The translations under genes were made by a program, and so were the position numbers. Shown in pieces: positions 6,793-15,964 of a stretch of 64,000 nucleotides of DNA. Position 1 is the stretch's first letter. Every line of letters begins with the position of its first letter. This DNA is from Synechococcus sp. PROS-9-1 (lineage in GTDB: Bacteria > Cyanobacteriota > Cyanobacteriia > PCC-6307 > Cyanobiaceae): assembly GCF_014279775.1 (NCBI RefSeq), contig NZ_CP047961.1, positions 496,001 to 560,000 of the forward strand. Reading direction: 5' to 3'. Under the pieces are notes generated by a model. That model saw nothing but the letters and a program-made list of their open reading frames with translations. It made no database searches and was not told the DNA's origin.

Positions 6793-8064
6793 TTAATTCT
6801 CGCCTAGATGAATCGTCTTGTCTGGAGCTTGTACAGCCTGTAGAGCTAGACGAGCTACTCCTGCGGCTGGAGGTGTATTGCAGCTGCGAATCGGAACACC
6901 GAGTTGGCGCTCGCGCAGTCGACGCCATTGAGGATTGCGCGCTCCACCTCCAAGGGTCACGATCTTTCTCGGAGGATCGGCTCCAAGGCTTGTGAGGCGT
7001 TGCCATCCTGCGTGTTCGATTTGCGTTAAACCCTCTAAAAGGCCGTGCAGATAGAGGGAATCGCTGACAGGACGGGGCGTGAGAATGGGTTCGAGATGGG
7101 GGTCATCCACAGGAAAGCGCTCTCCACATCTGGGAAGGGGCCGCAGCTGTAAGCCGCTGTTCTGCTCAGGATCGATCTGACGGCTCAGTTCAGCGAGGTT
7201 GATCTCAGGAAAGAGTTGTTTCAGTACCGCAGCACCAGCATTAGAGGCTCCTCCGCATAACCAACGACCTCCCACGCGATGGCTCGAGGTCCCTGGCCCT
7301 TGAGCCAGGGGCTGATCGGTGAATCGTTTAAGCACCAAGGTGCTTCCCAGCACTGTGATGCCCTCGTCGTCGTCCGCATCAGCCGTGAGAACGGCAGCGT
7401 TGGAATCTGTGGTCCCGGCGACCACCAACAGATCCTCTGGCAGGTCTAGATCCTTGGCGCGTTGGGGCGAAAGGGGGCCAAGCACTGAGCCACTGGCGCG
7501 AATCTCTGGAAGTGCATCCCACCAGGGTTGGCTGGAGAAGCTGTCTGGCCACGCTCTTTTGCTGAGGTCCCATCCCAGGCGAAGGTTGTTGCCCTCCTCC
7601 CCATAGCGCCAATTGTCAAGAAGCCACCCGCTGATCCAGTCGGCTTGATGGCGAAGCAGGAGAGGGGTTTTGTGTTGGTCGACTAGGCGCAGCGCCCTTG
7701 CAAGGCTGCCACTGGCGCTTGAAGCTGGTCCACCCTGTGGACTCAAAGCTTGGATCTGATCAACGTAATTTGGGCATGCGAACGAATAGGGCAGGGCGTC
7801 AGAAAGGGGTACCCCTTGTTGATCGCATGCCAGCAACGTTCCTGAGGTGCCATCCACGGCGATGGCTTTAAGGCGATGTCGGTAGTCGGGCTTGAGGCGC
7901 CCAATCAATGTGCAACATTGCTCGCGCCAGTCGAAGGGGTTGATCAGACCGATCTGGTACGACGCACTTTCGGTCTGGAGCAGGGCACAGCTGCTGTCGA
8001 TGACAGCAATGCGGACACCGCTTGTGCCTAGGTCAATGCCGAGCACCAGCGGGTCTTGCATCAT
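6793..8064 (-). CDS. FGGY-family carbohydrate kinase, probable D-ribulokinase
   Basis: A 423-residue protein. The N-terminal ATPase motif LGIDLGTSGVRIAV and the later VVAGTTDSNAAVL and VTLGGGARNP are hallmarks of FGGY kinases. Length and sequence style match the cyanobacterial and plant 'xylulose kinase-1' group, whose characterised members phosphorylate D-ribulose rather than xylulose. It probably makes ribulose 5-phosphate from free ribulose, feeding the pentose-phosphate and Calvin pathways. Two ATG codons in tandem (8059-8064) make either start possible. It is followed by the small membrane ORF and preceded by metK on the same strand. The substrate is inferred. Confidence 0.85.
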   Translation of the reverse strand: MMQDPLVLGIDLGTSGVRIAVIDSSCALLQTESASYQIGLINPFDWREQCCTLIGRLKPDYRHRLKAIAVDGTSGTLLACDQQGVPLSDALPYSFACPNYVDQIQALSPQGGPASSASGSLARALRLVDQHKTPLLLRHQADWISGWLLDNWRYGEEGNNLRLGWDLSKRAWPDSFSSQPWWDALPEIRASGSVLGPLSPQRAKDLDLPEDLLVVAGTTDSNAAVLTADADDDEGITVLGSTLVLKRFTDQPLAQGPGTSSHRVGGRWLCGGASNAGAAVLKQLFPEINLAELSRQIDPEQNSGLQLRPLPRCGERFPVDDPHLEPILTPRPVSDSLYLHGLLEGLTQIEHAGWQRLTSLGADPPRKIVTLGGGARNPQWRRLRERQLGVPIRSCNTPPAAGVARLALQAVQAPDKTIHLGEN

Positions 8065-8107
8065 GAGTTTGGGCTCTAAAGCTCTTGCAGGCTTGGATTT
8101 GGCTGGC

Positions 8108-9334
8108 TTACGCCTGCTTCAGGGCTGCGGCTTTGTCGCTGACATCTTCCCAAGGCAAGTTCAGGTCTGGACGACCGAAGTGGCCATAGGCAGCCGTGTC
8201 GCGGTAAAAGCGTCCACCGTTGAGGGAAGGCATTTCCCGAAGCTTGAACTGTTCGATGATCGCGCCTGGGCGCAGGTCAAAGTGCTCTTGCACGAGGTCG
8301 GTGAGCTCTGCATTCGAGATCTTGCCTGAGCCAAACGACTCCACAAGGATCGAGACAGGTTTGGCCACTCCGATGGCATAGCTCAGTTGAACTTCCACAC
8401 GGTTGGCAAGACCAGCGGCCACGAGTGCTTTTGCCACATATCGCGCGGCATAGGCAGCGGAGCGATCCACCTTGGTGGGGTCTTTGCCTGAGAAGGCACC
8501 ACCACCGTGACGGGCATAGCCGCCGTAGGTGTCCACAATGATTTTCCGACCCGTGAGACCGGCATCACCCTGAGGACCACCGACCACGAACTTGCCTGTG
8601 GGGTTCACCAGATAACGGCACTTGGCGCGATCTGGTTTGAGAGGGAGATCTGCAGTGGCAGGCACCACAACGTGAGTCCAGAGGTCTTCACTGATGCGGT
8701 TGCGCACTTCTTGTTCATCGGTCAAACCAGTCACCTCGGCGGTGTGCTGGGTTGAAATCAGGATGGTGTCGATCTCAACCGGCTGGTCGTTCTCGTAGAC
8801 GACACTCACCTGGGTCTTGCCGTCAGGGAGCAGGTAGTCGAGTGTTCCGTTGTGGCGGACTTCTGCCAGGCGCCTTGCAAGTCTGTGGGCAAGGCTGATC
8901 GGCAGAGGCATCAGCTCGGGAGTTTCATTGCAGGCATAGCCAAACATGATTCCCTGATCACCGGCGCCCACCTTGTCGAGGGGATCGCCTTCGTGATCAT
9001 CGGCCTCATTGACACCCTGAGCAATGTCAGGTGATTGCTGGTCAAGGGCGACCAGCACGGCGCAACTGTTGGCATCAAAGCCACCAGCTCGTGCTCCGCT
9101 GTAGCCGATATCTCGAATCACATCGCGTACGAGATGGATGAAATCCACCTGGGCTTTGGAGGTGACTTCGCCTGTGATCATGCACAGACCGGTATTCACA
9201 ACCGTTTCGCAGGCCACTCGGCTTGTGCTGTCTTGGGCTAAGAGAGCATCCAGGACGGCATCACTGACTTGATCGCAGATCTTGTCGGGATGTCCTTCCG
9301 TTACCGATTCGGAGGTGAAAACGTATCGACTCAT
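8108..9334 (-). CDS. metK: S-adenosylmethionine synthetase
   Basis: A full-length 408-residue MetK. Characteristic segments are [13 protein letters not shown] near the N-terminus, [12 protein letters not shown] with the following ETPELMPLP, and [19 protein letters not shown]. The enzyme makes S-adenosylmethionine from methionine and ATP in the cytoplasm, normally as a tetramer. No SAM riboswitch is visible in the 37 nt upstream. It lies between the HAD hydrolase gene and the FGGY kinase gene, all on the minus strand. The acireductone dioxygenase at 47815-48405 belongs to the methionine salvage route that returns sulfur to this pathway. Confidence 0.98.
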   Translation of the reverse strand: MSRYVFTSESVTEGHPDKICDQVSDAVLDALLAQDSTSRVACETVVNTGLCMITGEVTSKAQVDFIHLVRDVIRDIGYSGARAGGFDANSCAVLVALDQQSPDIAQGVNEADDHEGDPLDKVGAGDQGIMFGYACNETPELMPLPISLAHRLARRLAEVRHNGTLDYLLPDGKTQVSVVYENDQPVEIDTILISTQHTAEVTGLTDEQEVRNRISEDLWTHVVVPATADLPLKPDRAKCRYLVNPTGKFVVGGPQGDAGLTGRKIIVDTYGGYARHGGGAFSGKDPTKVDRSAAYAARYVAKALVAAGLANRVEVQLSYAIGVAKPVSILVESFGSGKISNAELTDLVQEHFDLRPGAIIEQFKLREMPSLNGGRFYRDTAAYGHFGRPDLNLPWEDVSDKAAALKQA

Positions 9335-9371
9335 AAGTAATTAGGGCGTGATGGGATTTTACGGGTTGCCC

Positions 9372-10163
9372 TTACTGAGCTTGTTCAACCCTTAGCTCTT
9401 GCCAGTGATGGATCAAATATTGATGGGATGTCAGCTCGGGGGTTCGATGCCATCCCGCTACATAGCCAAGCGCACAACCAATGCCTGCGCGGCGTGCCAT
9501 CAGCAGATCGGAGTCGGCATCCCCGATCAGTGCGCATTGTGATGGATCCAAATGCAGCTGTTTGCACAAACCATGCACAGCCCCTGGGTCTGGTTTGCAT
9601 GGGCTGTCATCAGCGCTCCAGATTCCTGTGATGCAGTTGCTCAAGCCATGGTCTTGAAGAAACTGTTCAATCCCTTGGCGGGTGTCATTGCTGATCACGG
9701 CACAGATCACCCCTGCGCTGTGCAGCTCGTTGAGCAATTCCTTTGAATGGGGCAAAGGGGTTCTGGCGCTGAGACTTACTTGCGTTGCGGTGTGCTTGTG
9801 GAGGCGGTCCACAGTGTCGAAGATCTCTTCTGCGAGCACGAGTGCTTGAGGCCAGCTGAGATCAAACAGACAGAAAAGAGTTGCGGTGCTCAACAGATTG
9901 TGTTGACGGGATGCAACGGCCAACGTTCCATCAGGAATCAAGCCGGAGTCGCACCGGCCCATCGCGCGCTTGAGCAAGCCCTGGAGTTCAGCTTGGACGT
10001 TGGTTGATGCGCCACGGGATGCAAAGACGCGAATGATTTCCTCAATCCTGGCGTCGGCCAGCTCGATGAGATGGGGTTCGCTATGGGAAAGGGTGCCGTC
10101 CTTGTCGAACAGCACCCCATGGATCAAGCCAAGTGAATGGCCTCTCAGAGATAAATGAGCCAT
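9372..10163 (-). CDS. HAD-superfamily hydrolase (phosphoglycolate-phosphatase-like)
   Basis: A 263-residue protein. The HAD motif I is VLFDKDGTL (nucleophile near residue 20), motif II ISNDT lies in the middle and motif IV is IGDADSDLLMARRAG. An alpha-helical cap lies between motifs I and II, as in Gph-like phosphatases. The substrate cannot be read from sequence; phosphoglycolate is one option, given photorespiration in cyanobacteria. It sits 13 nt downstream of rpsA, so it is probably transcribed with it. Confidence 0.88.
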   Translation of the reverse strand: MAHLSLRGHSLGLIHGVLFDKDGTLSHSEPHLIELADARIEEIIRVFASRGASTNVQAELQGLLKRAMGRCDSGLIPDGTLAVASRQHNLLSTATLFCLFDLSWPQALVLAEEIFDTVDRLHKHTATQVSLSARTPLPHSKELLNELHSAGVICAVISNDTRQGIEQFLQDHGLSNCITGIWSADDSPCKPDPGAVHGLCKQLHLDPSQCALIGDADSDLLMARRAGIGCALGYVAGWHRTPELTSHQYLIHHWQELRVEQAQ

Positions 10164-10176
10164 GGGCTCATGCCGC

Positions 10177-11277
10177 TCAGACCATCATCGAGCTCAAGGG
10201 TTCTTCTCCCTCTTCCGCTTGCTCAAGAAGCATCTGCTTATAGCGAGCTGCCATTTCCTCTGCCTTGTCAAAGACCTTTTGAGGATCGGTGAGCATGTCA
10301 CCGGGTTCTGGCTCCAGAGCCTTGGTAGACAGTGAGATCCGACCGCGTTCGGCATCGAGGTCGATAATCATCACCTTCATTTGATCATTCACGTTCAGCA
10401 CGGAATGAGGTGTTTCGATGTGCTCGTGACTGATTTCGGAAATGTGAAGCAAACCGCTCACTCCACCGATGTCGATAAAGGCGCCGTAGGGCTTGATGCC
10501 ACGAACGGTGCCGATCACCACTTCGCCGACTTCAAGACGATTCATCTTGCGCTCGACCAGGGCGCGGCGATGACTGAGAACCAGACGATTGCGCTCTTCG
10601 TCGACTTCAAGGAATTTGAGAGGCAAGAAGTCTGCAACCAGCTCTTCTTTCGGTTTGCGCGTACTGATGTGAGATCCAGGGATGAAGCCGCGAAGGCCTT
10701 CCACCCGAACGAGAGCACCACCACGGTTGGTGGCAAACACTTCTGAATAAATGGTGGCGTCTTCTTTTTGCAGCTGACGCACCCGTTCCCAGGCCCGCTG
10801 GTACTCGATACGGCGAACCGAGAGGGAGAGTTGGCCGTCTTCGTTTTCTTCACTCATGATGAAGAATTCCCGAATCTCACCGGGTAGCAACACGTCGCTC
10901 AGACCTTCCACCCTGTTGATGGAGACCTCTTGGAGGGGCATGAAAGCGGCGGTTTTGGCGCCGATATCGATCATCGCCCCCTTCGTTTCCAGCGCGAAGA
11001 CTGTGCCGTTAACAATGTCGCCTGGCTTGAAGTTGTAGTCGTACTTGCTAAGCAGTGAGGCGAAATCATCAATGGTGAAGCCGGCCCCATCCAAATCCTT
11101 AGGGTTGGCACGACTGCTGGGATCGTCGGCAGTAGGAATGTCTTCCGGGATGCTGAGATCTTCGTCCGTTCCAAAATCGGCTTGGTCCGCTGTGGCTTCG
11201 ACGGCTGTGCTCTCGTCGATGGCAGTGGTGGTCTCCACAGCAAGATCCTGAGCCGGATCGGTTGGGGTAACAGTCAT
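10177..11277 (-). CDS. rpsA: 30S ribosomal protein S1
   Basis: A 366-residue protein with an acidic, low-complexity N-terminal extension of about 75 residues, then three S1 RNA-binding domains. Typical segments are KPGDIVNGTVFALETKGAMIDIGAK in the first and VVIGTVRGIKPYGAFIDIGGVSGLLHIS in the third. Cyanobacterial S1 is shorter than the six-domain enterobacterial protein, so three domains is normal here. It helps mRNA binding on the 30S subunit. A 100-nt gap separates it from nrdR upstream, and the HAD gene follows after 13 nt. Confidence 0.96.
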   Translation of the reverse strand: MTVTPTDPAQDLAVETTTAIDESTAVEATADQADFGTDEDLSIPEDIPTADDPSSRANPKDLDGAGFTIDDFASLLSKYDYNFKPGDIVNGTVFALETKGAMIDIGAKTAAFMPLQEVSINRVEGLSDVLLPGEIREFFIMSEENEDGQLSLSVRRIEYQRAWERVRQLQKEDATIYSEVFATNRGGALVRVEGLRGFIPGSHISTRKPKEELVADFLPLKFLEVDEERNRLVLSHRRALVERKMNRLEVGEVVIGTVRGIKPYGAFIDIGGVSGLLHISEISHEHIETPHSVLNVNDQMKVMIIDLDAERGRISLSTKALEPEPGDMLTDPQKVFDKAEEMAARYKQMLLEQAEEGEEPLSSMMV

Positions 11278-11378
11278 GGATGGTTGGCGGTCTGCCCGAG
11301 GACAGTGCGATAAAAATTGATCCAGTGCCCGCCGACAAAGGATCAGTATTTTTTAATTTTACAGAACAGCCTTGCTTT

Positions 11379-11855
11379 TTAGACGAGTGCGGCGAGCTCA
11401 GCTTTGTCTGCGTTCATCCCTTCGAGCGTGGAGACGAAATCGCTGACGCTGCGAAAGTGTCGATACACCGAGGCAAAACGTACATAAGCAACCTCGCTGA
11501 GCCCCTTGAGATGCCCCAGCACCAACTCACCGATCTCTGAACTGGTGATCTCACGGCTATTGCTTTGCTGAAGACTGAGTTCGAGCTCGTCAACAATCGC
11601 TTCGAGTTTGCTGGGGGTTAGCTCCGTTTTTTCACAGGCGCGGCTCAGGCCGTGCAGAAGTTTGTTGCGATTGAAAATTTCACGATGACCATTGCGTTTG
11701 ATCACGGTGATTGGAACCATTTCAACCCGCTCGTAAGTGGTGAATCTGAATTCACAATTCAGGCATTCACGGCGCCGGCGCACACTGCGTCCTCCCTCGG
11801 CTGCTCTCGATTCGAGAACCCGGCTATCCGTGTTTTGGCAAGAGGGGCACTGCAC
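11379..11855 (-). CDS. nrdR: Transcriptional repressor NrdR
   Basis: A 158-residue protein of standard length. The N-terminal zinc ribbon has Cys 3, 6, 31 and 34 (MQCPSCQN ... [15 protein letters not shown]), followed by an ATP-cone domain from about residue 49 ([19 protein letters not shown]). NrdR senses (d)ATP and represses ribonucleotide reductase genes by binding NrdR boxes. No nrd gene lies in this window. It is in a minus-strand series between psbT and rpsA. Confidence 0.97.
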   Translation of the reverse strand: MQCPSCQNTDSRVLESRAAEGGRSVRRRRECLNCEFRFTTYERVEMVPITVIKRNGHREIFNRNKLLHGLSRACEKTELTPSKLEAIVDELELSLQQSNSREITSSEIGELVLGHLKGLSEVAYVRFASVYRHFRSVSDFVSTLEGMNADKAELAALV

Positions 11856-11947
11856 GCCCTAATCGATCCAATATGAATTCTTCACATTGTATAGAACATC
11901 TGGAACTTTGAAAAGTGTTTGTGAACTAAGGGATCTGAATTTGGGCA

Positions 11948-11975
11948 ATAAAAAACCCCGCTTTTAGGCGGGGTT
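11948..11975 (-). terminator. Intrinsic terminator after psbT
   Basis: AACCCCGC (11954-11961) pairs with GCGGGGTT (11968-11975) around a TTTTAG loop. Read on the minus strand it ends in a run of T. It lies 17 nt past the psbT stop and separates psbB-psbT from nrdR. Confidence 0.9.
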
Positions 11976-11991
11976 AGATCTGCTGGGCGGA

Positions 11992-12087
11992 CTACTTACC
12001 GATCTTCGGTGGATCGCGAAATGCGATCGCGAAGAACAAGGTGGCAATCGCCAGGCCGAGAATGAGGATGTAAGCGAAGCTTTCCAT
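11992..12087 (-). CDS. psbT: Photosystem II subunit PsbT
   Basis: A 31-residue single-span protein, [19 protein letters not shown]- with the conserved tail FRDPPKIGK. This is the standard PsbT sequence and length. It is a small thylakoid subunit at the photosystem II dimer interface, involved in assembly and repair of the reaction centre. It follows psbB by 21 nt, the usual psbB-psbT order in cyanobacteria, and GGAGACTC upstream of the ATG acts as ribosome-binding site. An intrinsic terminator follows. Confidence 0.97.
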   Translation of the reverse strand: MESFAYILILGLAIATLFFAIAFRDPPKIGK

Positions 12088-12108
12088 CGAGAGTCTCCTA
12101 GAGAGCGA

Positions 12109-13671
12109 TCAACTGAGGGGTGTGGATCCCGTGGGAGGAACATATCCCTCGGGTAGGCGACGTGTTGATTTGTCGCCGAGTTTTTGGAAGAGGCCGAATT
12201 CAACCTGTTCACCAAGATCTGGATCAATTCCTGCGAACACGTCGCGGTAGAGGGTGCGTGCACCGTGCCAGATGTGACCGAAGAAGAAGAGCAGAGCGAA
12301 GGTTGCGTGGCCGAAGGTGAACCAGCCGCGAGGTGAACTACGGAACGTTCCGTCCGAGTTGTAGGTTTCGCGATCGAAATCGAATCCTTCTCCGAGTTGG
12401 GCCTTACGGGCCAGGCGCTTCACATCAGCAGGATCAGTGAAGACCTTGCCATCGAGAGAACCGCCATAAACGGTTGCTGTAACGCCTCTCTGTTCAAAGG
12501 AGTACTTGGCTTCGGCACGACGGAAGGGAATGTCAGCGCGAACGATGCCGTCATTGTCTTCAAGAACAACGGGGAAGTTCTCGAAGAAGTTGGGAAGACG
12601 ACGTACTTGAAGTTCACGACCTTCCTTGTCGGTGAAGACAGGGTGACCAATCCATCCAGTCGCGAGACCATCTCCATTCACCATCGGACCAACACGGAAT
12701 AGGCCGCCTTTGGCGGGACTATTCCCTACGTAGTCATAGAAGGCGAGTTTTTCGGGGACGGCAGCGTAGGCCTCATCAATGGAGGCTCCTTCATCAAGAG
12801 CCGTCTGAACGCGGCGATTGATTTCTGTCTTGAAGTAGCTCTGATCCCACTGATAACGAGTGGGGCCAAAGAGCTCAACCGGGGTTGCAGCGGCGCCGTA
12901 CCACATGGTTCCAGCGACAATGAATGCAGCGAAGAACACAGCTGCGATGGCGCTAGCCAAAACAGTCTCGATGTTTCCCATCCGCAAGGCCTTATAAAGA
13001 CGCTCCGGTGGTCGAGTTGTGATGTGGAAAATGCCGGCAATGATGCCCACGATGCCTGCGGCAATGTGGTGAGCAACAATTCCTCCTGGATTGAAGGGGT
13101 TGAAGCCTTCCGGTCCCCACGACGGTTGAACCGCTTCTAGATGACCTGTTAATGCATACGGATCAGAGATCCACATGCCAGGTCCGAAGACACCTGTGAG
13201 GTGAAAGGCACCAAATCCAAAACAGCCCAATCCTGCAAGCAGGAGGTGGATGCCGAAAATTTTCGGGAGGTCAAGAGCTGGTTCGCCCGTACGGGGGTCT
13301 TGCCAAATTTCAAGATCCCAATACGTCCAGTGCCAAATCGCAGCGAGCATCAATAGGCCGCTGAAGACGATATGAGCTGCTGCGACGCCTTCGAAGCTCC
13401 AGAAGCCAGGATCGACTCCCGTTTCTCCTGTAATGCTCCAGCCTCCCCAGCTTCCGGTGACGCCCAGACGCGACATGAAGGGCATGACAAACATGCCCTG
13501 ACGCCACATGGGGTTCAGGACTGGATCCGATGGATCAAAAATTGCGAGTTCGTAGAGGGCCATCGAGCCGGCCCAGCCGGCAACGAGGGCAGTGTGCATG
13601 AGGTGCACGGCCAAGAGTCGGCCTGGGTCGTTAATAACGACGGTGTGCACCCGATACCAGGGCAATCCCAT
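12109..13671 (-). CDS. psbB: Photosystem II CP47 chlorophyll apoprotein
   Basis: A full-length 520-residue protein beginning [15 protein letters not shown], the canonical CP47 start. Six membrane spans carry the His residues that bind chlorophyll (for example [16 protein letters not shown], and [17 protein letters not shown] in the middle). The large lumenal loop lies between spans five and six. CP47 is the core antenna next to D2 in photosystem II. It is co-directional with psbT. The roughly 240-nt gap to the divergent ferredoxin gene must hold its promoter, but I cannot point to a clear -35/-10. Confidence 0.99.
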   Translation of the reverse strand: MGLPWYRVHTVVINDPGRLLAVHLMHTALVAGWAGSMALYELAIFDPSDPVLNPMWRQGMFVMPFMSRLGVTGSWGGWSITGETGVDPGFWSFEGVAAAHIVFSGLLMLAAIWHWTYWDLEIWQDPRTGEPALDLPKIFGIHLLLAGLGCFGFGAFHLTGVFGPGMWISDPYALTGHLEAVQPSWGPEGFNPFNPGGIVAHHIAAGIVGIIAGIFHITTRPPERLYKALRMGNIETVLASAIAAVFFAAFIVAGTMWYGAAATPVELFGPTRYQWDQSYFKTEINRRVQTALDEGASIDEAYAAVPEKLAFYDYVGNSPAKGGLFRVGPMVNGDGLATGWIGHPVFTDKEGRELQVRRLPNFFENFPVVLEDNDGIVRADIPFRRAEAKYSFEQRGVTATVYGGSLDGKVFTDPADVKRLARKAQLGEGFDFDRETYNSDGTFRSSPRGWFTFGHATFALLFFFGHIWHGARTLYRDVFAGIDPDLGEQVEFGLFQKLGDKSTRRLPEGYVPPTGSTPLS

Positions 13672-13914
13672 GGGTCAGGTTCAGGTGGAACGGAGCTGCT
13701 GATGCAGACAGACCTAGCGATCGTAAGGGGTTCGCTCAATTGAGTGGGGCGTGTTGTCGCGAGCTGCAATGTCTTGTGTTGAGACCGCTTGAATTGTTTT
13801 CTGCACTGTCCTGTCAGTGCTTCCGTTCTTTGGCTGCCGCATTCAGGTCTGGCTGAGGGGGTTACAAAACGCAACCTTTGGGCGCAAAGTGGACCTTTAC
13901 CGCTGGAGCACTCC

Positions 13915-14382
13915 ATGCCAGTCATTCGTTTTCTGCGTGAGGGACGTGATGTGGAGTGTTATCCAGGAGAAAATCTGCGCGACGTCGCTCTGCGCGAAAA
14001 CATCGAGCTCTATGGCTTGAAGGGGCAACTGGGGAATTGTGGTGGATGCGGTCAGTGCATCACCTGTTTTGTCGATGTTGTGGGATCCGACGCCGACGCT
14101 CCCTTAACGGCTCGAACCGTTGTTGAGGACAACAAGCTCAGGCGACGTCCTGAGTCCTGGAGATTGGCTTGTCAGGCTCTTGTGGAGCAATCCGTGATCG
14201 TGCTCACCCGCCCGCAAGTTCGCTTGGCTGAACTCGATAAGAAAAAGGCAGCGGCACGCGCTGAAGCGCTGCCAGCCGGGCCAACGTCATGGCCGGTTGA
14301 CGAGAGCGCTGACGAGGCTGAAGAGGGGTCTGAACAGAAGACTGAAACCGATTCGCCTGCTACGCCCAGTGACGAGGGGTGA
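13915..14382 (+). CDS. 2Fe-2S ferredoxin-like protein
   Basis: The start at ATG 13915, after CTGGAGCACTCC, is preferred to upstream in-frame starts because MPVIRFLREGRD begins the conserved domain and a GGAG ribosome-binding site is present. The 155-residue product has the plant-type [2Fe-2S] loop NCGGCGQCITC plus a further Cys in RLACQ, giving four potential ligands. It is followed by an acidic, probably disordered tail rich in Glu, Asp and Ala that ordinary PetF lacks. It is found beside psbB and psbM, so a photosynthesis-related electron-transfer or assembly role is likely, but the partner is unknown. Confidence 0.88.
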   Translation: MPVIRFLREGRDVECYPGENLRDVALRENIELYGLKGQLGNCGGCGQCITCFVDVVGSDADAPLTARTVVEDNKLRRRPESWRLACQALVEQSVIVLTRPQVRLAELDKKKAAARAEALPAGPTSWPVDESADEAEEGSEQKTETDSPATPSDEG

Positions 14383-14442
14383 GCTGAAGCTCATCGTTGC
14401 TCCCGAACGATGATACGTTCGGCCTTGCATCATTAATCGCCC

Positions 14443-14553
14443 ATGGAAACCAACGATCTCGGCTTCGTTGCCAGCCTCATGTTCGTCCTGGTTCCGACGG
14501 TGTTTCTGATCGTCTTGTTCATCCAGACCAACAGCCGAGAAGGGTCCTCCTGA
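14443..14553 (+). CDS. psbM: Photosystem II subunit PsbM
   Basis: A 36-residue protein METNDLGFVASLMFVLVPT- with one membrane span, ending FIQTNSREGSS. Sequence and length are those of PsbM, a small thylakoid subunit that lines the photosystem II dimer interface. It follows the ferredoxin gene by 60 nt and is probably transcribed with it. Confidence 0.96.
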   Translation: METNDLGFVASLMFVLVPTVFLIVLFIQTNSREGSS

Positions 14554-14581
14554 TCGACTGTTGGTTCAAAACTGGTCCGCT

Positions 14582-15430
14582 TCAATTGCGTTCTGGCTCA
14601 CGGACCAGAAGAACCGGCGCAGGCGCGTGGACTCGGATGTAATCGCTGATCGAGCCGCCAAGGAGCTTGTCCAAATCCACGAGACCTCTTGCCACAAGGG
14701 GGCGCCTGTCCTGTGACGCGATCACAACGAGGTCGGCGCCAATCTCTTCGGCTGCTTCGCAAACCCCTCGGCCGATGTCCTGATTCGCCACATGCATGGG
14801 TTTGAGGTCAACGCCCATGCTCCGAGCACGTTGGACTGCGGCAGTCAGCAAACCATCGGCTTTGCTGTCGCCACCACGGGAGGCCGATAGGTCTTGCCTT
14901 GCGATGTGAACACCCGTGAGCTGTCCGCCGGGGATGTCGCGAACCATTTCGCAGGCAATCCGGAGTGCATCATCGCCAACCCCCGTTCCGTCAATGGTCA
15001 CCATGAGGCGATTCACGTGGCGAACGTAGAGGTCGTCACGGACCAGCAACATCGGACGTGTTGACAGCTGAAACACGTATTGGCTGGTGCTGTTGGACAG
15101 GATGGACTGGAGTCGACCAAGGCCTCTGGATCCCATCACGATCAAGTCGGCATTGATTTCTTCAGCCACCTTGAGAACGGTTTGTTTGGCATCCCCCTGG
15201 CGGATGATCGAATTCACGTCACTCGGGTCAAGCCCTAATTGAGTCACCGCCTTGGACAGCAGGCTTCCTGCTGTTGTCCAATGATCTTCTGAGTTGACCT
15301 TGCCTTGCTCAGAAACCACGTGCAGCAGGTTGATACGAGCCGTTCTGAACCCTGGAAGGTCACGGAGCATCCGCACCATTTCTCCGACATGCCCTTTGCC
15401 GGAATCAGCAATCAGAAGATTCTTGAACAC
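14582..15430 (-). CDS. Universal stress protein with two UspA domains
   Basis: A 282-residue protein made of two tandem UspA domains of about 140 residues. The first ends with IVMGSRGLGRLQSILSNSTS, carrying the ATP-binding G-2x-G-9x-G(S/T) pattern. The second has a comparable but less canonical block (VVIASQDRRPLVARG ... GGSISDYIRVHAP), so only the first may bind nucleotide. Such proteins act in stress adaptation; the specific role is unknown. It converges on psbM and diverges from the thioesterase gene. Confidence 0.93.
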   Translation of the reverse strand: MFKNLLIADSGKGHVGEMVRMLRDLPGFRTARINLLHVVSEQGKVNSEDHWTTAGSLLSKAVTQLGLDPSDVNSIIRQGDAKQTVLKVAEEINADLIVMGSRGLGRLQSILSNSTSQYVFQLSTRPMLLVRDDLYVRHVNRLMVTIDGTGVGDDALRIACEMVRDIPGGQLTGVHIARQDLSASRGGDSKADGLLTAAVQRARSMGVDLKPMHVANQDIGRGVCEAAEEIGADLVVIASQDRRPLVARGLVDLDKLLGGSISDYIRVHAPAPVLLVREPERN

Positions 15431-15464
15431 GATGAAGAGTTAGGTCTGCTTCAGCCTATGGCTG

Positions 15465-15932
15465 ATGCTCCAGGCCGTGTTGATGGTGACTGAGAGCGTT
15501 ACGCGTCTTCCTTGGCAATTGAACAAGCGTGTGCTGCCACAGCACACCGATCACGGCGGTGTGATGTGGCACGGCGCCTATGTCGGTTGGTTGGAAGAGG
15601 CTCGTGTGGAAGCACTCGCGGCGGTAGGGCTGCCCTACCAACTGATGGCTCTTGAAGGGTTGGAAATGCCAGTGGTGCGCTTGGAAATGTCTTACAAGCG
15701 AGCCCTCATGCATGGCGACCAGGTTGTGCTTCAAAGCCATGCGCTTGCGCCAGACGGTCCGCGCTGGCGCTGGCAGACGCACCTGTTAAGAGCCGATGGT
15801 GATTGCGCCTTCAAGGCGCATGTGGAGTTGGTTTTGGTCCGTCTCAACGGAGATAGGCGCCAGGTTTTGCGCCGCCCTCCAGCGTCTGTTGCAACAGCGC
15901 TTGAGCTGTTGACCCAAGGGCCGCCCCAATAA
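15465..15932 (+). CDS. Acyl-CoA thioesterase, hot-dog fold (4HBT family)
   Basis: About 155 residues from ATG 15465; the ATG at 15483 (MVTESVTRLPW) is an equally good start. The segment HTDHGGVMWHGAYVGWLEEAR is the 4-hydroxybenzoyl-CoA thioesterase signature, with the catalytic Asp in place of HTD and the strand-helix pattern of a hot-dog domain. In cyanobacteria one such enzyme hydrolyses 1,4-dihydroxy-2-naphthoyl-CoA for phylloquinone synthesis. This copy could do that or act on other acyl-CoAs. It is followed by dprA on the same strand. Confidence 0.88.
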   Translation: MLQAVLMVTESVTRLPWQLNKRVLPQHTDHGGVMWHGAYVGWLEEARVEALAAVGLPYQLMALEGLEMPVVRLEMSYKRALMHGDQVVLQSHALAPDGPRWRWQTHLLRADGDCAFKAHVELVLVRLNGDRRQVLRRPPASVATALELLTQGPPQ

Positions 15933-15964
15933 TGTGCTAGTACATTTGTACTTGAGCTGAGCTG